Origin: an uncultured Sutterella sp.
Lineage (GTDB): Bacteria > Pseudomonadota > Gammaproteobacteria > Burkholderiales > Burkholderiaceae_F
Assembly (NCBI GenBank): GCA_900545275.1
Contig: UQYG01000007.1
Span: 62,001-126,000 of the forward strand
Length of the DNA: 64,000 nt
Direction of reading: 5' to 3'
Shown here: positions 59,052 to 64,000 of the stretch, piece by piece
How positions within the stretch are numbered: position 1 is the stretch's first letter
Layout: every line of letters begins with the position of its first letter
Notes under the pieces: generated by a model
Told to the model about the DNA's origin: nothing
What the model saw: the letters and a program-made list of their open reading frames with translations, nothing else
Databases searched by the model: none
Made by a program: the position numbers and the translations under genes

Positions 59052-61835
59052 ATGGCAAAGATTCTCTTGATCGACGGCTCCAACTACCTCTTTCGCGCCT
59101 ATCACGGTCTCCCCGACCTGCGTACGAGCTCGAACGAACCGACCGGAGCCATGAAGGGTTTTCTCGGGATGCTCGGCAAGGTATGGAGCCTCACGAAGCC
59201 CGACTACGCGGCGATCGTCTTCGATGCGCCCGGGCGCAACTTCCGCCACGAACGCTTTCCCGAATACAAGGCGAACCGTCCGCCCATGCCCGACGATCTG
59301 CGCGTGCAGATCGGGCCGCTGCGCGAAATCGTCGAGAAGCTCGGCTGGCCGATTCTGTCCGTTTCGGGCGTGGAAGCCGACGACGTGATCGCGACGTTGG
59401 TAAAGCGTGCCGAAGCCCTGGGCCTCGACGCCGTCATCGCCACGGGCGACAAGGACATGGCGCAGCTTGTGAACGACAAGACCGTCCTTCTCAACACCAT
59501 GAACAACAAGTTCTACGACCGTGAGGGCGTGATGGAGAAGTACGGGGTCTACCCCGAGCGAATCATCGACTACCTTGCGCTCATGGGCGACAAGGTCGAC
59601 AACGTGCCCGGAATCGAAAAGTGCGGCCCGAAGACGGCGGCGAAGTGGATCGCCGAGTACGGGTCGCTCGACGGCGTCGTCGCGAACGCCCCGAACGTGA
59701 AGGGAAAGATCGGCGAAAACCTCCGCGCGGGACTCCCCTTTCTCGAGGACGCCCGCGCGCTCGTCACGATCAAGTGCGACTGCGAGGTGCCGGGCGTCGA
59801 CGACGTCCGCGGACTTCTCGTGAAGCCCGCCGACCCGGAGGCGACCGCCGCCTTTGCGCGCCGTTGGGAAATGTCGGTGTCGACTCTGAACCGCGCGGCC
59901 CCGGGGGGCCTCTCCTTCGATGCGCCGCCCGCACAGGCGACGCTCGAAGACGCGCTCAAGGCCGCGGCTGTTTCGACCGCCTTTGAAGAAGAAAAGCCCG
60001 CGCCGCGTCGTGAGGCGTCCGCCTTCCTCGAGGCGGGACTGCCCGACGAAATGCTCTACGAAAAGGTCCTTCCCGACGGCTGGGGGAAGGTCCTCGAAGC
60101 GCTCCAAGCCTACACGGGCGAGTCGCCCGTGGCGCTCTCCTTCCTTTGGGAAGGAACGCCCGACGACGCCGATTGGGTGGGAGTCGCCTTTTCGCTGCAG
60201 CCGCTTGTGAACTACGTGCTGCCCCTGGACCTCTTCGACAAAGCGGCCTTCGTAGAGACCTTCGGAGCGTGGTTTGCGTCCGGCGCGCCGAAGGTGATTC
60301 ACGACGCGAAGACGGCCCTTCACTATCTCGGGCGCGAAGGGATCACGGTGGGCGGAACGCTCGACGACACGATGCTCATGAGCTACGTCCTCGAAGCGCA
60401 TCTGCCGCACGACGAAGGAAAACTCGCGGCGCGACGGCTGGGGCGTCTTCTCCCCGCGCGCGAGTCGATTTTCGGAAAGGGCGCGAAGCGCCGCCCGGCG
60501 CGCGACTTCTTTGAGGACGGGGATCATCTCTGGCGGCTGCTAGCCGAAGAGGTCGGGTGCCTTCGCGCGCTCTGGAGCGTGCTCGCGGGCGAGCTCGCCG
60601 ACGACGAGCGGCTCGAGACGATCTATCGGACGATCGAGCGGCCGCTTCTCCGCGTTCTCTACCGAATGGAGGAAAACGGGGTCGACATCGACGTGAAGCG
60701 CCTCGCCGAACAGAGCGCCGAACTTACGCTTCGCATCGACGAACTCGAGAGAGAGGCCCACGCATTGGCGGGTCACCCCTTCAATCTCGCGAGTCCCATG
60801 CAGCTCTCGCAGGTGCTCTTTGAGGAAATGGGCCTTCCCGCCAAGAAGAAGACCGCGACGGGAGGACATTCGACGAACGAAGAGGTGTTGACCGAACTCG
60901 CCTACAACTATCCGCTCCCCAAGATCATTCTCGAACACCGTCGTCTCACCAAGCTTCGCGGGACCTACCTCGACAAGCTCCCGAAGATGGTGAGCGCGCG
61001 CGACGGGCGCGTGCACACGACCTTTGGGCAGGCTACCGCCGTGACGGGGCGTCTGACGAGCGTGGATCCGAATCTCCAGAACATTCCGGTGAGAACCGAA
61101 GAGGGCCGGCGCGTGCGCGAAGCCTTCATTGCGAGACGGGGGGCCGTCATCGTCTCGGCCGACTATTCGCAGATCGAACTTCGCATCATGGCGCATCTCT
61201 CGGGCGACGAAGGGCTTCTCGCCGCCTTTGCGCGCGGCGAAGACATTCACCGCGCAACCGCGGCGGAAGTCTTCGGACGCAAGGTGGAGGACGTTACGCC
61301 CGACGAGCGCCGCATGGCGAAGGTGATCAACTTCGGACTCATATACGGGATGAGCGAATTCGGGCTCGCGCGCAATCTCGGGCTCGACCGCAGGGTGGCG
61401 AAGGCCTACATCGACAAGTACTTCACGCGCTATCAGGGCGTGAAGCGCTACATGGAGCGGATGCGAAGCGAAGCGCACGAGCGCGGTTTCGTCGAGACGG
61501 AATTCGGGCGCCGCCTGTGGCTCCCCGACATCGAATCGAACCGCGCCCCCGTGCGGCAGGCGGCCGAGCGCGCCGCCATCAACGCCCCGATGCAGGGGAC
61601 GGCGGCCGACCTCATCAAGCTCGCCATGTGCCGCGTGGCCGAGTGGCTCGAAAAAGACGGGCTCGCCTCGAAACTCATCCTTCAGGTGCATGACGAACTC
61701 ATTCTCGAAGTGCCCGAGAAAGAGAAGGCGGTCGTGATGGAAAAGCTCCCCGCCATCATGGCCGGGGTCGCGCAACTGCGCGTGCCGTTGCTCGCCGAAG
61801 TGGGGGCGGGCGCCAACTGGGGCGAGGCGCACTGA
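59052..61835 (+). CDS. polA: DNA polymerase I with a degenerate 3'-5' exonuclease domain
   Basis: 927 residues. The 5' nuclease domain (1-290) is intact: LLIDGSNYLFRAYHG, VFDAPGRNFRHERFPEYKAN, SGVEADDVIATL, ATGDKDMAQLVND, GDKVDNVPGIEKCGPKTAAK. The polymerase domain (about 520-927) is intact: DPNLQNIPVRTEEGRRVREA, VSADYSQIELRIMAHLS, KVINFGLIYGMSEFGLA and QVHDELILEV. The middle domain keeps the fold but lacks all four proofreading carboxylates: the FDTET segment reads LSFLWEG (about 361-367), KYD reads KTA (about 420), and AEDAD reads AEEVG (about 498). It should lack 3'-5' exonuclease, like Taq polymerase. ATG 59052 is the start. Confidence 0.95.
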   Translation: MAKILLIDGSNYLFRAYHGLPDLRTSSNEPTGAMKGFLGMLGKVWSLTKPDYAAIVFDAPGRNFRHERFPEYKANRPPMPDDLRVQIGPLREIVEKLGWPILSVSGVEADDVIATLVKRAEALGLDAVIATGDKDMAQLVNDKTVLLNTMNNKFYDREGVMEKYGVYPERIIDYLALMGDKVDNVPGIEKCGPKTAAKWIAEYGSLDGVVANAPNVKGKIGENLRAGLPFLEDARALVTIKCDCEVPGVDDVRGLLVKPADPEATAAFARRWEMSVSTLNRAAPGGLSFDAPPAQATLEDALKAAAVSTAFEEEKPAPRREASAFLEAGLPDEMLYEKVLPDGWGKVLEALQAYTGESPVALSFLWEGTPDDADWVGVAFSLQPLVNYVLPLDLFDKAAFVETFGAWFASGAPKVIHDAKTALHYLGREGITVGGTLDDTMLMSYVLEAHLPHDEGKLAARRLGRLLPARESIFGKGAKRRPARDFFEDGDHLWRLLAEEVGCLRALWSVLAGELADDERLETIYRTIERPLLRVLYRMEENGVDIDVKRLAEQSAELTLRIDELEREAHALAGHPFNLASPMQLSQVLFEEMGLPAKKKTATGGHSTNEEVLTELAYNYPLPKIILEHRRLTKLRGTYLDKLPKMVSARDGRVHTTFGQATAVTGRLTSVDPNLQNIPVRTEEGRRVREAFIARRGAVIVSADYSQIELRIMAHLSGDEGLLAAFARGEDIHRATAAEVFGRKVEDVTPDERRMAKVINFGLIYGMSEFGLARNLGLDRRVAKAYIDKYFTRYQGVKRYMERMRSEAHERGFVETEFGRRLWLPDIESNRAPVRQAAERAAINAPMQGTAADLIKLAMCRVAEWLEKDGLASKLILQVHDELILEVPEKEKAVVMEKLPAIMAGVAQLRVPLLAEVGAGANWGEAH

Positions 61836-61853
61836 ACGTAAAAAGCCCGAACG

Positions 61854-61886
61854 AAAACGGGGACCGTCGGCGGTCCCCGTTTTTTC
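61854..61886. terminator. Bidirectional terminator between polA and the META gene
   Basis: AAAACGGGGACCG and CGGTCCCCGTTTT are perfect reverse complements around TCGG, with further T on the plus strand. It lies between convergent genes. Confidence 0.93.
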
Positions 61887-61902
61887 AAAGGAAAAGAGCG
61901 GA

Positions 61903-62319
61903 TTACTTCGCGGGCGTGAGGCGCATGAGTTCCGCGCCCGAGGCGTCGGTCAGGACGAGGACGCCCTCTTCGGTGAGCGAGGCGCCCTGCGTTTTGCCGA
62001 GATTTTCAAGGAACACCTGTTCCACCTTCATGGAGTCGGGCGAGCACATCATCATGGTCGTGCCCATCTTCGAGAAGGTGAACTTGCCGTCTTCCACCGT
62101 GAAGGATCCCATCACGCGGTTGCAGCCCGAGACGCCCGAGACGCGGCCGTCTTCGGAGAAGGCAAGCGACGGCGTTTGTTCGGCCTGGGCGATGGAGGAG
62201 GCATCCCACGTGAAGCTCTGGCCGGCGAGGGCGTTGCCGATGTCGGAGCCCTGCGTCGCGCAGGCCGAGAGCAAAAGAGCGGAAGAGGCGAGGAGAGCGA
62301 AGCGGAAGGCGCTGTGCAT
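61903..62319 (-). CDS. META-domain lipoprotein (HslJ-like)
   Basis: 138 residues with a lipoprotein signal: a hydrophobic stretch then the lipobox LLSAC at residues 16-20. The mature part is one META domain: LAFSEDGRVSGVSGCNRVMG (the G-x-SGCN-x-(F/M)-G signature), KFTFSKMGTTMMMCS, then MKVEQVFLENLGKTQGASL and LVLTDASGAELMRL. Relatives such as E. coli HslJ are linked to stress and novobiocin tolerance. It is probably outer-membrane anchored. Monocistronic. Confidence 0.88.
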   Translation of the reverse strand: MHSAFRFALLASSALLLSACATQGSDIGNALAGQSFTWDASSIAQAEQTPSLAFSEDGRVSGVSGCNRVMGSFTVEDGKFTFSKMGTTMMMCSPDSMKVEQVFLENLGKTQGASLTEEGVLVLTDASGAELMRLTPAK

Positions 62320-62519
62320 GAGGGAATTCCTTTGATCAGAAGAGGTTTTTCAATACTGTTGCGGGCATTCTAGCGAAGGACGACCGGAAAAGGCATGACG
62401 AAACGTTTCGAATCGCAAGCGGGAAGCAAGCGTTGACCGGACATTGGCCGTGTCCGAGGCGGTACAGCGCGTTGCACTCTGCGATAATGACGATTTTCCA
62501 TCGTTATACGGAGTTTTAC

Positions 62520-64000
62520 GTGGTCCGTTCCCGATCCAACCACCGAAAGGAGCCGTCCATCCCCGAGCCCGCGACCCGGGAGGAAATGCTCTCCCTGCTC
62601 GCCGTCACGCTGTGCGGCGGTGGAGAGTATTCTCCGGGCCTTCTGCAATACCGACTCGAAAACTTGGGCATGTCCCGCGTCCGCGCTAGGGAGATTCTTC
62701 GGGAAGCTGTCGAGAAAGGGTGGGTATTGGAAGTTTCGGGGGATGCTTACTACAGTTGGGACGAGCGTCTGCAGCTGACCTCTCCGGGGTTGGGGTACCT
62801 GTTGGAAAACGGCTCCGCCAAGAGCGTGTTGGAGTGCGCTGAACGGGCCCGTTGCTTTTACTCCGAAGCGCTCGAGAGGTGTCGGCATGGAGATTTCATC
62901 GGCACGAATTTCGACGACGCCACCATCCTGTTTCTCTGCGGCATCGAGGCCTTCGAGGAGGGGAATTCGGGAAAGACGAGCCATTATTTGGACCGAATCG
63001 GCGCGCAGATGCTGCAACTGTGGGGGAGACTGTACGGTATCGGATTGATCGCATTGGCGGTTCGGACGGAAAAGTACCGCTCTCTCGCGTCTCTTTTCCC
63101 CGACGAGTTCCTCGTCGGTTTGTTTGAGGAGCTGTGTCTCACGCATCCGAACCAAAGCGCCGCGGAGTTGTGGGGAGAGGAGGGACGAACGCTTTTCCTC
63201 GCCTCTTTCAAAAACAGGGAGGCCGGCGCGGTTGTGCACGACTGGTTCGTTTTTCGGGAGGATTTTCTCGCGCACGGAAATCCCCGGGCGGCTCTGGAGA
63301 AAACCCGGGGAAGTTTTTGGGCGTACGCGCTCGAAGGGATCGTCGCCCTTGCCGAGGAACAGAATCCGACTGCGGCTCTCTGCGCCTTTGAAAAAGTTCT
63401 CAAAACTTACCGCGGCGGCCGCAAACGTCTTTTTGAGGAGCCTGAGCTCAACTGGTTCTACGGGATCACGCTCTACCTCAACCGCGAGAATCCGAAGGTC
63501 ATTCGGAAGATGACGCAGTTGCTCGGCCTCAAGAAAGTGGTCGAGACGAATGATTTCGATGCGTTCAAACTCCTTTTGATGCACGGACTTTCGCAAGAAA
63601 TCCCGTTGTTCCTTGTTACCGACATGGCCCGCCATGCGGATTTGCAAATCGATCAAAACGTTCGTTCTCTTTCGGCTTTCATCACCGTCACTGCTCTCTA
63701 CGCCTTCCGTCACGAACAAAACTTCGTGTCGCCCATTCGTCTCCATTCGCTGACGGCCCTCTGGGGAGCCTTCTGCGCGGAAGTCGCCCGTGCGCTTCGC
63801 GATGAGAAGGAGGGAAAGTACGCCGAGACGTACCACATGCCCGCCCTATTGCCGCGCTTTGAAAAGAAGGCCGAGTGGGAAGTTCTGCTCGAGCGGCTCG
63901 AAGGGCTTGGCAGGACGGCTGAAGCGGAGCGCAAGGTCGCTCACCCGACGGGAGTCGTGCGCACGGCCGTCGCCTATCTCTGGGACCGCCGGAGTCGGGA
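62520..64000 (+). CDS. Large unidentified protein, N-terminal part (continues beyond window)
   Basis: An uninterrupted frame of 493 codons reaches the right edge without a stop. Residues about 15-75 look like a winged helix (ATREEMLSLLAVTLCGGGEY, then MSRVRAREILREAVEKGWVL). The rest is helical, probably TPR-like repeats (CAERARCFYSEALERCRHGD, then EEQNPTAALCAFEKVLKTYR). The architecture recalls the long N-terminal regions of bacterial SNF2-type helicases, where a segment like EKKAEWEVLLERLEGLG precedes the motor, but the motor is not in view, so no name is given. GTG 62520 has GGAG five bases upstream; ATG 62487 in the same frame lacks one. Codon choice is less GC-rich than in neighbours. Confidence 0.65.
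   Translation, partial: MVRSRSNHRKEPSIPEPATREEMLSLLAVTLCGGGEYSPGLLQYRLENLGMSRVRAREILREAVEKGWVLEVSGDAYYSWDERLQLTSPGLGYLLENGSAKSVLECAERARCFYSEALERCRHGDFIGTNFDDATILFLCGIEAFEEGNSGKTSHYLDRIGAQMLQLWGRLYGIGLIALAVRTEKYRSLASLFPDEFLVGLFEELCLTHPNQSAAELWGEEGRTLFLASFKNREAGAVVHDWFVFREDFLAHGNPRAALEKTRGSFWAYALEGIVALAEEQNPTAALCAFEKVLKTYRGGRKRLFEEPELNWFYGITLYLNRENPKVIRKMTQLLGLKKVVETNDFDAFKLLLMHGLSQEIPLFLVTDMARHADLQIDQNVRSLSAFITVTALYAFRHEQNFVSPIRLHSLTALWGAFCAEVARALRDEKEGKYAETYHMPALLPRFEKKAEWEVLLERLEGLGRTAEAERKVAHPTGVVRTAVAYLWDRRSR

Noticed and set aside
62370..63836. A 488-codon minus-strand open frame near the right edge
   Set aside because: The plus strand carries an uninterrupted, better protein-like frame with a ribosome binding site; the minus frame is its shadow.

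Overview
The window looks like a chromosome segment of a GC-rich betaproteobacterium, most likely of the family Sutterellaceae (Burkholderiales). The basis is gene content and order: tig-clpP-clpX-lon-tRNA-ppiD, fpr/rnfB/nth, a BPSS1780-type membrane protein and a DUF2782 protein beside polA, a Tat-exported flavin reductase without a haem domain next to a TtrSR-like sensor pair, and a decayed menaquinone gene. This placement is inferred from content only; no database search was run. There are no rRNA genes, CRISPR arrays, integrases or complete insertion sequences.

Layout. 1-9.7 kb: C-terminal part of sbcC, lplT, a coding remnant, alr-radA, a UreE-like protein with a His/Cys-rich repeat tail, a broken AAA-ATPase/PD-(D/E)XK gene, tRNA-Leu and a small lipoprotein. 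9.7-19.3 kb: the protein quality-control block tig, clpP, clpX, lon and ppiD, with a menA remnant and tRNA-Val/tRNA-Asp inside it. lon has a very good sigma-32 promoter; clpP and tig have unusual leaders. 19.3-30.1 kb: a U32 family protein, an Ogt-AlkA repair fusion behind an FGGY sugar kinase, then parE-parC and a NarX/NarQ-like kinase in one run. 30.1-36.8 kb: a yejABEF-type oligopeptide ABC transporter on the minus strand.

36.8-41.5 kb is the accessory region and the most interesting part. It holds a lone two-HTH protein, a perfect 27-bp palindrome, and a tightly overlapping five-gene operon: an FlhD-like protein, an FlhC-like zinc protein, a ParB/KorB-like DNA-binding protein without the N-terminal CTPase region, a small winged-helix protein and an unknown protein. 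No flagellar genes are present. FlhDC-like pairs are known as master activators of integrative conjugative elements and IncC plasmids (SetCD, AcaCD, BisDC), so this may be a domesticated or stranded mobile-element control module.

41.5-64 kb: nth, rnfB-like, fpr and fdxA (Fe-S and base-excision functions); pbpC with a large alpha-2-macroglobulin-like protein lacking thioester and lipobox; a flavin reductase with a TtrSR-like two-component system and a candidate operator; dinB; BPSS1780 and DUF2782 proteins; polA, whose 3'-5' exonuclease residues are all substituted; a META-domain lipoprotein; and the start of a large unidentified protein running off the right edge. DNA repair and replication genes (sbcC, radA, ogt-alkA, parE/parC, nth, dinB, polA) are strongly represented.
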